A stretch of DNA of 64,000 nucleotides from Punctularia strigosozonata HHB-11173 SS5 (Eukaryota > Basidiomycota > Agaricomycetes > Corticiales > Punctulariaceae), in NCBI RefSeq assembly GCF_000264995.1, contig NW_006767436.1:1029414-1093413 (forward strand), read 5' to 3'. This document shows, one piece after another, positions 44,969 through 58,438 of the stretch; within the stretch, counting starts at the first letter, position 1; each line of letters begins with the position of its first letter. Both the position numbers and the translations under genes were made by a program. The notes under the pieces are model-generated. The model was not told where the DNA came from and ran no database searches. It saw only the letters and a program-made list of their open reading frames with translations.

Positions 44969-47613
44969 ATGCCACCCACGACTGCAGGCAGAACAATCGA
45001 CAAAGAGACTATCCTTTCGGTAGACCCTTACCTCGTTGACAACGTTACGGCCATCCAGCAGCGCTACGAAAGATTCGTAAAGTGGAAGGACACTATTGAC
45101 GAATACGAGGGAGGGTATGATCAGTTCACCAAGGGATACCTGAAGTTTGGGTTCAATGTCGCTGAGGATGGCACGGTTACGTACCGCGAATGGGCACCGG
45201 ACGCCATCGAGGCGGTCCTCATCGGTGACTTCAGTAAGTAGACTGTTCATTCGTTGAAAAATGTTCTCCCTTCTCCAGGCCTCGCAAAGCGGATGGATGT
45301 TATTCATAGCTACCCTTTTCGCACGTTATACGGAAGACTGACTAACGGGGGTTTAATAGATGATTGGAATAGGCTGTCGCACAAGATGACCAAAGACCAG
45401 TATGGTGTCTGGGAGATTATCGTTCCTCCTAAGGCTCCTGGAGTCTGTGCTATCCCGCACGACTCAAAAGTGAAGGTACGTCCGTTGTGGTTCTGTTACT
45501 TTTGATTGCTCACGAACGTTCAGATATCGATGATTGCTTCTGACCACCGCAGAATTGAACGGATTCCTGCTTGGATCAAGCGCGTAACCCAGGATCTGGC
45601 AATCTCGCCTGTCTACGAGTCCCACTTCTGGAACCCTCCAGCACACGAGCGTTACACCTTCAAACATCCTCGTCCCCCTGCTCCCAAGGCGGCTCGTATT
45701 TACGAAGCTCACGTTGGCATCTCCACAAGCGAGCTGCGAGTTGGCACCTACAAGGAGTTCACCGGACATATGCTCAAACGCATTAAGGATTTGGGATATA
45801 ACACCATTCAACTCATGGCTGTCATGGAGCATGCGTACTATGCATGTAAGATCCTTCCTCGCCTTGCCCGTTGAACGCTTCTCTGACACCATTTCAGCGT
45901 TCGGCTACCAGGTTACTAGTTTCTTCGCAGCCAGCTCCAGGTACGGCACTCCAGAGGAGCTCAAAGAACTCGTGGACACTGCGCATGGTATGGGCCTCAC
46001 GGTTTTACTCGATATCGTGCATTCGCACGCGTCCAAGAATGTCCTGGATGGCCTGAACCTCTTTGACGGTTCAGACCACCAGTATTTCCACGAGGGTGCT
46101 AGGGGTCGGCACGAGCTCTGGGACTCTCGTTTGTTCAATTATGGCCATCACGAAGTACTCCGCTTCCTCCTCAGCAACCTCCGATTCTGGATGGAAGAGT
46201 ACCACTTCGACGGCTTCAGGTTCGATGGCGTCACGAGCATGATGTATCTCCATCACGGTATGGGTGTCGGGTTCAGCGGAGGCTACCATGAATACTTTGG
46301 CCCTGATGTGGACGTGGAGGCGGTGGTGTATCTCATGCTGGTGCGTTGCCCACCGTTTAATGTGGGCTCACTTTAACTTCTCGGGCAGGCCAACGACGCG
46401 ATTCATAGCCTCTTTCCAGAGGCTATCACCATCGCAGAAGATGTGTCAGGAATGCCACTGCTTTGCATCGGAGTTTCAAGAGGTGGCGTTGGATTCGATT
46501 ACCGCTTGAGCATGGCTATACCGGACATGTGGATCAAGTTACTCAAGCACAAGCAGGACGATGAATGGAATATAGGCAGCATCGTTCACACCTTGACGAA
46601 CAGACGTCACGGGGAGAAGAGTATCGCCTATGCGGAGAGCCATGATCAGGCCTTGGTAGGAGACAAGACCCTCGCCTTCTGGTTGATGGACAAAGAGATG
46701 TGTACGCCTATATTCCCCGCCTCAGCCATGGGTCTCTGACTGTCATGCCTGGTCTAGATACCAACATGTCCGACTTGACTGAGATGACACCGGTCATTGC
46801 GAGAGGTCTCGCCCTACACAAGATGATCCGGTAAGCCCAAGTGTGCGTGATATAACATGCGTCTCTGACACCACTCAGTCTCCTTGTGCACTCGCTTGGA
46901 GGAGAGGGTTACCTCAATTTTGAAGGCAACGAATTTGGTCATCCGGAGGTGCGCTAATCTACCCGCTATTCTTCGAATGATCACCGATTGCGCGCAGTGG
47001 CTTGACTTTCCTCGTGAAGGGAACGGAAACTCTTTCCATTATGCAAGGCGCCAATGGAATGTCGTGGACGACCAACTCTTGCGCTATAGGTATCTCAACA
47101 ATTTCGACGCTGCTATGAATCATCTCGAGGAGCAATATGGCTGGCTCAGCGCGCCACAGGTTGATATTGTTCCTGTTCATGCACATCGAATCACTGAACC
47201 CACCTACCTCTGTAGGCGTACGTGTCCCTCAAGCACGAGGGGGATAAGATGATCGTGTTTGAACGTGCTGGTCTCCTCTTCGTCTTCAACTTCCATCCTA
47301 CCAACTCCTTCACGGACTACAGAGTCGGCGTCGGTGAGTCTAGTATCACTGTTCTCTCGCTCCGATGAAATATTCAACGATATGCAGAAGAAGCTGGCGA
47401 ATATCGCGTTGTTCTTTCTTCTGACGATAAGAAATTCGGAGGATGGGAGAACATTGATACTAAGCTCACGCATGTCACGAGTCCTCTGAGCTGGAACGGC
47501 AGGAAGAACTATCTTCAGGTATGTTATCCGATGTCGCGCTTGTTCAATGCATGAGCATACGCCCATAGGTTTACTCGCCAAGCCGAACTGCTATGATTCT
47601 GGCAAAATCCTAA
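44969..47613 (+). CDS. GLC3: 1,4-alpha-glucan (glycogen) branching enzyme
   Basis: At least eight exons from ATG 44969 ([20 protein letters not shown]) to TAA 47611-47613. The enzyme makes alpha-1,6 branches in glycogen in the cytosol. An N-terminal carbohydrate-binding fold ([38 protein letters not shown]) leads to the GH13 barrel: [51 protein letters not shown], then [11 protein letters not shown] with the nucleophile Asp, [11 protein letters not shown] with the acid/base Glu, and [14 protein letters not shown] with the third carboxylate. [20 protein letters not shown] and the C-terminal beta domain follow. After the acid/base the usual acidic residue before GGVGFDYR is Arg ([11 protein letters not shown]). 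Length is near the fungal norm of about 680-700 residues. Confidence 0.97.
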
Positions 47614-47802
47614 TGGTTTTACAATCAATGATGGATACGCGAAACGGGATTATTCACACATGTATAGTATGCTCAGCGATGCGGCGGATACATAATCTCT
47701 CGGTGCATGCAGTACTTGCCCCCAAAAGCGAGTGGCCGGTCCATGGCCTCATTGTCATGCATATGAATAATCGTACACGGTGGGGTCTTTCGCAATCCAT
47801 AT

Positions 47803-49552
<1,750 letters not shown>

Positions 49553-50051
49553 GATACCCAAAAATCAACGCTCTGGCGAGTGGCATCTTGGAAGCCTGTA
49601 TATATACGAACCCCAGGCCTGTTATAGGCTGAATCAGCATGACGATGGCGTGTACGCAGACGGGGTATTATTAATGGCGAACATCCGATCCGGTAGGTAG
49701 GTAGGTATATTGCCGGGACTCACGAATTTTCCGGCATCTTATACATAGGTGTTGGCACATGATTTAGCCGACAACCGCGATAATGCCATATACAGATTAG
49801 GGCTCTCATGAAGACTCTGCTACAGTAATTTCAGGACACCAGCAGCTGCGAGGCGGATGTAATAAATGCATGTAACCCCATGCGCCTACTACAATGGTGT
49901 CAGCATATCACTATGACAATTGAGCCCTGGACGATGAGCTAAATATATCGAGTTCTCCCGGTATGGACACCAGTCATGAATCTTCTTGTGTTTTGGACGA
50001 GATCAGCTTCCGCTACCGCTAGGTTGTATGCCGTACAGCGTTATGCGGGCA
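49553..50051. other. Spacer upstream of the MDR reductase
   Basis: This is the promoter side of the MDR gene and the 3' side of the next minus-strand gene. A short GGTA tandem repeat lies inside. No gene seen. Confidence 0.4.
49692..49707. repeat. GGTA tetranucleotide repeat, four units
   Basis: Four perfect GGTA units, seen directly, about 140 bases upstream of the MDR gene start. Confidence 0.85.
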
Positions 50052-52154
50052 TCAGTACACTTCCCAGAATATGTCTGGTAAAACGTCTCTCATCACTGGT
50101 TTATATGAATTATGTTGAGTTCTTCGCAATGCAGTGGATGACCCACCTCTCCAGTGATTTATGCCCTCCTCATCTTGCCATTTACCCAGAGGATTATTAT
50201 TATCCGTCAAAACCCAGTGGGTCTCTTCTTCACCAATGGGGCCCACTGCGCTATCGCGTATCAGGGAAGGATCGATCTCGTGTTTGGTGAAGAACGTCAA
50301 GATGTGCTGCCGTAAATATGAATTCAGAAAGTCGGAATGTACTGCTTCACGGAACGATAAATTCGACGAAAGCGTGCAGAAAAGAACCTGCGTATAATTT
50401 CAGTCCGACCTCCAAGATATATGAAGCTAGAAGGGGGCACACCATGTTCAGGAACTCTTCTTTCATTTGCTGGGGAGTTAATTCCTCCTGTCGGTCGTGG
50501 AATATCCGACAGTGCCCGAACGCCTGTTCCAGGGTGATGAGGACCGCTCGCGCGGGATTCGAGTCAATCACTCCCGCAAAATTCTGCATGCGATGCCATG
50601 AGAATGATTCGCATATCCTTCGGAGAGACTTACCACGGCCAGGACACCCTCAGGATTCATAATGGCCTTTAGGTCTTCCCAGAACTCGATAGTGAAGATA
50701 TGCGCGGGGACACCACCTCCGGAGAAGCAATCATGTACGATGATGTCGAAGGACTCGCCTCGAGGGGCGCCGAGGGCGTCCTCGAGTTCGGATTTGCTCT
50801 TCGTTCTTGACACCCAAGATCGCGCGTCCTCCAAAAATACATTGCCAGAGCCTGGATCAACGAGACCGAAATAATCTCGAGCAGCTTCGTACACTGCCGG
50901 GTCAATTTCGACAACAGTGGTAGCGATTCCATGGCGTTGGAAGGCGGAAGCCGAAACTCCGATCCCGAGACCGCTACGTTATCAACCGGTTAGCACGGCG
51001 AGTTGACAGGAAGTGTTTTGCTGTACATGACCAGGGCGTTCTTCCAGGCACCGGCTTGGCCAATTTCCGTGCTATTGACAAGTCTGGCGGCCTCTTGCAA
51101 CACGAATGTAGAATATATCGAATCGCCTAAAGGGATCAAGTCTTCGTCCCTGACAATGGCCGACTGATCACCAAGTGTAGCAACCCGTTCGCCGATCCAT
51201 ACTCCACCTAGGATACTATGATCCGCACGCAGGTAACGGAGTGAGTGTAGGTAATTTGGTCCTAGCTCTTGGAGCTTAGCATCTGATGGCCTCATTGCTT
51301 CACCGACCACAATTTGTCCGGTCACAGAATGGGTAGAAGACAGAATTCGTACAACGGGGTCGTGGGCTGGGTAGAGGTAGGGCTCTTCCAGTGGCGTCCG
51401 CAAAGTCGGTTTGTACTCCCAAGCGAGGCGGGGGATGGCCGAAGCAATCAATAAGAGACCGATAGTACGATGCAGCAAAGTTCGTGGTTCGATTTCATCA
51501 GGAGCCCGTCGCTTTGGTCCCGTAGAAGCAACCGACGGGGGAATAAGGGCCCATGAAGTAAGTGCGACACTCCCCAGAAACAAGAGCTACCACGCCGTCA
51601 GCGAAGCACACATACAGCGAGGCACAGACTGACAATGTTGTCATTGACCGTTTTTGGTAGCGCGATCAAACCCCAGACGTCCGCTCGGTCAAGGATCATC
51701 AGGCAGGGCATTGTGAGAGCGCCTATGACAGGAGCCAACGCGGGACGGACGGGTGGTGCCTGAATACTGTTAATGACCGACGATGCAGCCCACTAGAGGA
51801 ACGCACCATGATAGCAGAGAAGAGATACATCAGGGGAGGAACACACAGAGCATGTGTGGCGAATGGCCCCTTGACTGGGTCGTGCCATCGGCTACTATAA
51901 ACAGCCGTCCGGTACAATAAGTGGGGCAGAACACATAACACAACGCCGAGTGCGAGTACCGCTCCACGTTTAGAGTATCGCGGAGCAAAGAGAGAGAGCG
52001 CGAGGCTCCCATAGACGATATGAGGGAGATACAACTCAGTTGGAACATTAGCATACAAGGGATGGAGTGACTGCCTGTAACCGCGCAAAGCAAGAGATGC
52101 CGCGGCCAGCGTGGCTATCGTCGTGAGCGCAAACTGCAACGCGTTAACAGCCAT
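50052..52154 (-). CDS. Multi-pass membrane protein with spermidine-synthase-like methyltransferase fold
   Basis: Multi-exon gene from ATG 52154 to TGA 50054-50052. The N-terminal third has several hydrophobic segments (FALTTIATLAAASLALRGY, IVYGSLALSLFAPRY, GAVLALGVVLCVLPHLLY, LFLGSVALTSWALIPP). The C-terminal half is a class I Rossmann fold: VWIGERVATLGDQ, GLGIGVSASAFQRHGI with the SAM-type glycine loop, TTVVEIDPAVYEAARDYFGL with the acidic cofactor residue, FDIIVHDCFSGGGVPAHIF and MNPEGVLAVNFAG. Spermidine synthases have a D-x-x-D set for the polyamine near that last Asp; here the motif reads HDCFSG, so polyamine synthesis is doubtful and a methyltransferase is as likely. Fungi have such membrane-anchored homologs of unknown role. 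The gene begins a run of four minus-strand genes. Confidence 0.72.
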
Positions 52155-52560
52155 TCAGCTCCAGTATGGCTAGCGAGCCAGCTCGTGATCCCTACGACGT
52201 TTCGGTACGGGAAGTAGTGAGGTTGTCCAAGCGAGGGGGCAATGTCGACGTTGACCGCGGACAGCTGTTGATCCTTGCGCACAGCCATCGGGAAAGGTCG
52301 CATATCAAGAACGCCAACTCGGTGTAATGTAGGTAGGATGATCTATTGCTCCATATTCAATCCCTGCGGTACTATACGTGTTGTCGCTGAGGGCTGTCCG
52401 GGGTACGTGCTACGTCCAAGCAGCCAATGGAAACCAGTGGTGTACAAATAATCCTCGTTTCATCACGGTAAGGGATGCACACCCCATCCATTGAGAATGA
52501 AAAACATCCTAAAGTTCCCTTCGATGACCGATATGACAGACGTTTCTGGGGCAGTAATGC
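52155..52560. other. Spacer between methyltransferase-like and FMO genes
   Basis: Promoter of the methyltransferase-like gene and the 3' end of the FMO gene. A short plus-strand frame (52475) seems to be antisense chance. No gene seen. Confidence 0.35.
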
Positions 52561-54904
52561 TCACCATTTCAACCTATCGGGTCTGAAGAGGTGGAAAAGC
52601 ACGAGCCAGATTGCTATGATCACGCGGTTGGTTCTATGTCGGGCACCAGTGGTAAAACGACGTTGACACTTACTAAGCTCCATGTACGTGAAGAAGGAGA
52701 GTGCGCCACCTGCAGCGCCTCTCTTCACGAAGCGGATAACATCTACCCAGAGCTTCATGTCTTTTGGCGTCGGTCGTGCGTCTTTATCCATGAGCAGAGT
52801 GAGAAGGATCCGAGTATCTGTAGATTGACACAACGGCTAAGAATTTCTTCCAGGCGTTCTTGCACAGAACCTACATATTCCTATGTGACTATGCGCACAC
52901 ACTGTCAGAAGGATGCCCATTCTATAATATTGTTTACTCACAAATGTCCAACAGTGCCTACGGAAGTCGATCAGAATCACTGACAGTCATTTCGTTGCCT
53001 TGCGCTGCTTACCTATGGCATTAACGTAAGAGCTATTCGTCATCAGTACAGACCAGTCCTCTGTCTATCGAACTGATGTCAACATTGTCGTACTACGGAC
53101 GAGTGACATACGCTGAAATTTTGCAGGTACAGGTTGGGCCGCTAAACATTACGATGTTCAGTTTTGACGATATAGCGTCAAGGATTGCTTCCTCCACATA
53201 CTTCGTATCCTTCTGGGAAGAGGTCGCTTGGCAGGAAGTCAACATCGGGTTTCTTGAACCCGGTAGCGAGGACGACGAGGTCCGCGTCGATGACCTTCTC
53301 TTCGCCTGGATCATTGGGCTTCGACTGGCGACCACGAACATTCACCAAAACACCAGACGAAGTGAGACGCTTGGTGTCTCCTCGGATATAGTCACAGCGA
53401 CCTTGACGGACGTGATCCAAGAATTCATCGTTCACAATTGGGGTGCCTTCGTATATGCCACGGTGCGCGGGTGACAAATCTTCGACGCCGTAGTAATGCC
53501 ATTTGCGTAGGAAGGTCTCCCATAATATACTGAGGGGCATCTCTCGGCCAAACGGTTGCGCTGAGATGGACGTATCGACGACGATATTCCTCGGGATGAT
53601 CCACTGGAATGGACATCACCAAGCGACAACGAAACAGAGTTAGGCACTAACCTTATCATCACGAGCCACGATGACCGCGTGTTTCGCTGCTTTAGACAGG
53701 GCGGTCTCTACAGCCTCCACGCCGCTCGCCCCCGATCCGATAACAACCACGTTCTTACCAGACAGCTCGATCTCATCGAGTTCACTAGAATGGATGACAG
53801 GGCCACCAAATGTCTCTTCGTGCGACTCTTTCTCGTTGTCCGCACCTTCCGATTTCGGCATCCCGGGAAATCCGACACGCATCGGTTCCCCGCAAGTACC
53901 CACAGTGACTATGACTGCGTCGAAGGGCCCATCTGAACCGTCATTGATGAGCCAACGTGCATGTCCAAGTTTCTGGGGGTCAGCATCGTCCTCCGAGACG
54001 TTGCATTGCTTCGGTGACGCCCGTTCAATCTTGATAACTTTCGTCTTGTAGACATGTCATCAAGCAGTAGCTCCGACGTCGAATTTGTAAGGCTTACCTT
54101 CAACTTTGTCCGCGATTCAAGTTTGTACTCCTTCCAAATACGCTCGATTTCTACAAGGGTCCTGTAAATTCGTGCAAGCTTCAGGGGAGCGAAAGGCGAG
54201 TCTTACCCCCAAGAATCTCGTCCCGGTGCGGGAATGATTTCGACCATACTACGGCTGGGTGGAATCGGTAAATTAACGAGTTGAGCTGGAGTCCGGATGT
54301 CGAGTTGACGTGCGACCATATGCCACCCACGCGGTCATTAGCTAGGTGCGAATCAATGAGCCAGACACGCGTGCATGAGCCAAAGGAGTACACACAATCG
54401 TATATGACCACCTCGAAGCCATGTGCAATCGCATGTCTACACATCGGCTTAGTCTAGTTCAATCCACTGACTGCGAGGCTTACGCTGCTGAAGAGACGCC
54501 GGTGAGTCCTGCCCCAATCACAGCGACTCTTCCTCTGGGATTCGGGAGCGGGTCGGCAGATTTAGGTGGTGTCTAATGGAGTTGACGGTCAGTCATGCAC
54601 GACTCATCATGTGCCAAAAGCCTACGGGTTTGAAGATCGCAACGATGATCCTCTGTATGAGAATATACCACATATCGAAGAAAACCTCGATTATGCGGAA
54701 AGGCGAGAGCAGACGTGCATATCGACCACTCTTCGCATGTCGGCTTGACCGACTGATATTATCCTTCAGGCTTTGGCGAAGTTTCTGTTCCACAACCGCC
54801 ATGATAGCGATGAAAGGGTTCGAGAGAGGATTCTGAATCTTCAGTGACCTCAAGTACGTTAAGAACCTCCCTACACGTGTTTTTGTACTCCGAGATGATG
54901 TCAT
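52561..54904 (-). CDS. Flavin-containing monooxygenase
   Basis: Multi-exon gene. The frame opens at ATG 54904; ATG 54802 is an alternative start. FMO-type enzymes add oxygen to N, S or carbonyl groups with FAD and NADPH. A membrane-like N-terminal segment (FDMWYILIQRIIVAIFKP) precedes the FAD loop (VAVIGAGLTGVSSAA) and VVIYDSSDRVGGIWSHVNS. Then come RFPGMPKSE-type linker and the FMO hallmark FGGPVIHSSELDE, the NADP loop VVVIGSGASGVEAVE, and DLVVLATGFKKPDVDFLP. The C-terminus again is hydrophobic (IWLVLFHLFRPDRLKW). Substrate unknown. It could equally be grouped with Baeyer-Villiger-like fungal FMOs. Neighbours on the same strand are PKR1 and the methyltransferase-like gene. Confidence 0.9.
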
Positions 54905-55149
54905 ACTACATATGCTTCGCGTGGGGTTGGAGGCGGAGCATAGCCATCAATCAGGATTCAGCGCGCTGCGACTCGGGCATGGACGTTGGAAGCTTTTGGT
55001 TCAACGCAAACCCGCACTGCTGCCATCCGAAACTCCCATATGGCGCGCCGTAGCAAACCTGGGAGTGAGGAAGTTCAGACATGCCGCACGTGTGCAAATG
55101 GTAGGGTAGTACGCACCTGGTATACCAGGCAGAGCATGCTGGTGGCTTG

Positions 55150-55511
55150 TCAGTCCTGCTTGTCTTTGTTCGAAGCTGCTGGAGTGTGTTGGGATGACGG
55201 CGCTGTGTTTGTCGGCGGAGTTCGCTTCAGCTCGTGTACGACCCTAGGAAGACACCGTTACTGGCCACTGCCATACGAAAGACCACAGCTTACCATTTCA
55301 CGCTAGCCCAAAGACAAAGTTCAATCATCATCAAGACAAACAGGTGTATGTTGCCGCGAGTGAGAATGACCAGGGAGCCCAATATCGCTAGGAGGACGGC
55401 GAAGGCGACATCCAACACCAGGAGGAAAGTCGGATGAAGCGAGGAACCGGGCTTGAGAATGCCTGAAAGCGAGAAGTCTTCAGGATCTTCCGCAGAACCT
55501 GGTGTTTCCAT
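55150..55511 (-). CDS. PKR1: PKR1-like V-ATPase assembly factor
   Basis: A small gene of two exons (55511-55294, 55243-55150) giving 103 residues. Yeast Pkr1 is an ER membrane protein needed for assembly of the V-ATPase membrane sector. The sequence shows the family pattern: a short acidic start (METPGSAEDPEDFSLSGI), then KPGSSLHPTFLLVLDVAFAV, a first membrane segment, LTRGNIHLFVLMMIELCLWA leading to the second, and SVKWVVHELKRTPP. The tail is hydrophilic. An upstream GTG extension was rejected in favour of ATG 55511. The call rests on recognising the tandem hydrophobic segments and the W-V-x-E-L end from memory of the family. Confidence 0.75.
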
Positions 55512-55748
55512 CCCCTTCGTTGGTGCCGAAAGCACTGGTAATGGATGTCAGGTGCGACGCGTATTAGCGCTCGGCAGTCCGATAGTAGCGGACAATCACG
55601 CTTTATCACGCTTTTGTAACGTTTTGGCTGGCCTCACTGCCCGGTCACTGTGACGAGGCCCATGCGCAAACACCAACTCCCTCCTTCAGGGGAGTCGGAA
55701 TCGATTCAACGCTACATGACATGATGTACAATGATGGCAGCTTGTATT

Positions 55749-57940
55749 TCACCCGTATCTGGCGGCGCCTGCTTCTGAGAACCAATCATCTGTCCGAGCA
55801 CTCTCCTCCGTTGAAGCGATATTGATGATCGTCGACTTGCTTTGAGAGTCTGTGACGCAATCGCTCGTTGTCAGCTTGAGTAAATGTCTGAGAGGAATAT
55901 CCATACAAGCATGAAACGCTTCTACACCGTTTTCACGACCGATGCCGCTTTCCTTCATGCCGCCCCTAGCGATTATCTTTGGTCACCGCAAACAAAACAT
56001 GCACCTAAGAGTAGTTACCATGGAGAGCTAGGATCATTGCGATGATGGGTGTTCACCCAGACGACTCCAGCCTCGATGTCTGCAGCAACGCGGTGTGCGC
56101 GGGACAAATCCGATGTCCAGATACCAGCACCGAGACCATATTTCGAATTGTTGGCCAAGGCAATTCCTTCATCCTCGCTCTGGTTGGCGGAAATACATCA
56201 GCCTTGCGTGGTCGCCTGGCAGTGTAATAGATAAGTCACCCCGAACCGCTTGACGACAACGACGGGGCCGAATACTTCTTCCCGCCATAGTTCGTCTTCT
56301 ACTTCGACATCGGATATGACCGTCGGCGGGAAAAACGCGCCTTGTTCAAATTGAAAGCCATCCAAGACCGAATTGCCACCGAGGCGCTCTCCTCCAGTGA
56401 GAATCTGCCCATTCCCGGTTGCTTTAAAGCGTCGGACCATGGCTTCAATTCGAGACAGATGATGGACCGAAATCACCGTTCCCATAGATGACGCTGGGTT
56501 GAGAGCTGATATATAAAAACACAGTCAGCAACCTTGCTTTCTGCGTTGAACGACCCGCGCACGATCGCCCATTCTTCTCCGAACGCTCTCGGTTTTCTCC
56601 AAGAAACGATCCAGGAATTCATTGTAGATACCCGCTTGCACAATGATTCGAGTTCCGGAGACGCATGTCTGACCCGAGGCGATGAAGGACGCGAACGCTG
56701 CCCCGTTAACAGCGTTGTCAATATGGGCGTCGTCGAAGACCACGATTGGTGCCTGGGTGGCGGGGTCAGAGAGGGGACGCCAAACGAAATAGCAGTTGGC
56801 CGACCTTGCCTCCCAATTCCGCAGTATATGAAGCCAAGTTACGGCCTACAATGCCACCTAACGCACGACCTGTACTCGTGCCAGCCTGACGGTTGTTTGT
56901 CACGATTCATAAACGGGGAGCAAGTGGACTCAATGAAACTCACTGTTATGTCAACTTTGCGGATGGACGGATGAGATACTAATTCATTTCCGACTGTTGC
57001 GCCGCGGCCTGGAAGAACTGACAAGACACCGGCCGGGACTGCAAAGTTCCAATCACTTATTGAGCGCCGACAGATTTTCGACGAACCGAGATTAACTCAC
57101 GACCAGCTTCTTCAGCAAGCGCAGCAAACTCGAGCAAGGTGATTGGCGCAAGCTGTCTTTACATGAGCCGTTTTCACTCAGAGCGGATACCATGCCTGAC
57201 ATACTTCCGAAGGTTTTACTATCACACTGTTGCCAGCGGCTACGGCGGGTGCGATCTTCTTGAGCGCTATCAAGAGTGGGTGATTGAATGGCTGATAAAC
57301 ACATCAATTGATCATCACAATCACCCGAACAGAGCATCGACAATCGTACGGTAATTTGGGCTACGACACCAAGAGGGATGCGCTGAACGTAATTCAACAA
57401 TTTCCCTTGTGTAGGGGCGACGGTCGCTTCATGTGTACGTAGCAGGGCAGCGTAGTAGTCTCTGATAGGAACGTGGTCATGCGACTGTCACCGGAAGGAA
57501 CATCTAGGCTTACAGCCATTCAGGCAATCTCCGTAGTTGTGCGTTCATCTCGCGGATGGTCCTGCCCGTTTGCAGGGTTTCGATTCTAGCAAGGTCTGGA
57601 ACGCGCGATTCAAGCGCTCTGGCAATGTTTGACAAGATACGGGAGCGATAGACTGCTGGTGATCTACTCCATTGGCCTGCCTTATACACGTCTTCGGCAT
57701 TTACTACCGCTTTCACGACATCGGAGGGAGATGCGGAATCAACACTGATGAGACGTACTCAGAGAGCGGTCTCAGGTAGTAGGATTGTCACCTACACGCA
57801 AAGTTCATCGCCGGTCGCTGGGTTGAGGACTGGGATTCTGGATGAAGATATTGAGTATGACCAGGGTATAAGGAAGGAGATCTCAGAGGTTACGGGTATC
57901 GTACGTACCGTTCGCTGTGTCCCGACGAAGCTCCTGTCAT
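55749..57940 (-). CDS. NAD(P)-dependent aldehyde dehydrogenase
   Basis: Multi-exon gene. The likely first exon (57940-57909, MTGASSGHSE) is spliced to RIPVLNPATGDELCV. The protein oxidises aldehydes to acids. Visible parts are VQRIPLGVVAQIT, KSDV-like active-site helices, LSVLPGRGATVGNELVSHP, the catalytic Glu in ELGGK and catalytic Cys in FASFIASGQTCVSGTRI, EEVFGPVVVVKRF with the cofactor Glu, and VVWVNTHHR, SPWGGMKESGIGRENGVEAF. The last residues (DDWFSEAGAARYG) are short of other family tails. Length about 490, within the family norm. It is divergent from RCC1 with an E-box between. Confidence 0.93.
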
Positions 57941-58438
57941 ATGAGGGCCATAGCGTGAGCGCACGCTCAAGCGGGCCAAAGCCGATTCCGCGCATATGAA
58001 ACGCGTTGGCTGCATGAATCACTGATCAGGCCTCAGGCTTCAGGGGGCCGGTCAGCATTGGGCTAACCTTAACCCTCCCCAGGGATGCTTTCCACGTGAT
58101 CGCGATTGATCGCAGTTGAATGGCATGTCTGCAAGGTTTATGGACGCGTTTTTGCTGGAGGCACGCGTGGATAGAAGATATATTGCACCAACAAACGTTC
58201 TTCTCGGAGAAACTGAAACCCGATACGCTGGTCGGTCACATTCCAGCTTCCTCGCAGGCAAAGCCATACATCACGTGGACCACAGTTGCATGTGGCTGAA
58301 CCGCTCAACGCGAGTCTGGAGGCTCGTTGATCTTCACCTTTACTCTACCTCTTCGGTAACCTCACTTTGGTGCCCGAAGGACGACGTGAAATAACCGGAA
58401 CACTCCGTCTATTACTGGTGAACTCAAGTTATATCACC
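57941..58438. promoter_or_regulatory. Divergent ALDH/RCC1 spacer
   Basis: The 498 bases between the two starts hold an E-box at 58093-58098. No gene seen. Confidence 0.4.
58093..58098. promoter_or_regulatory. E-box CACGTG
   Basis: Palindromic CACGTG followed by AT. It is one of four such boxes in divergent spacers of this window. Function inferred. Confidence 0.35.
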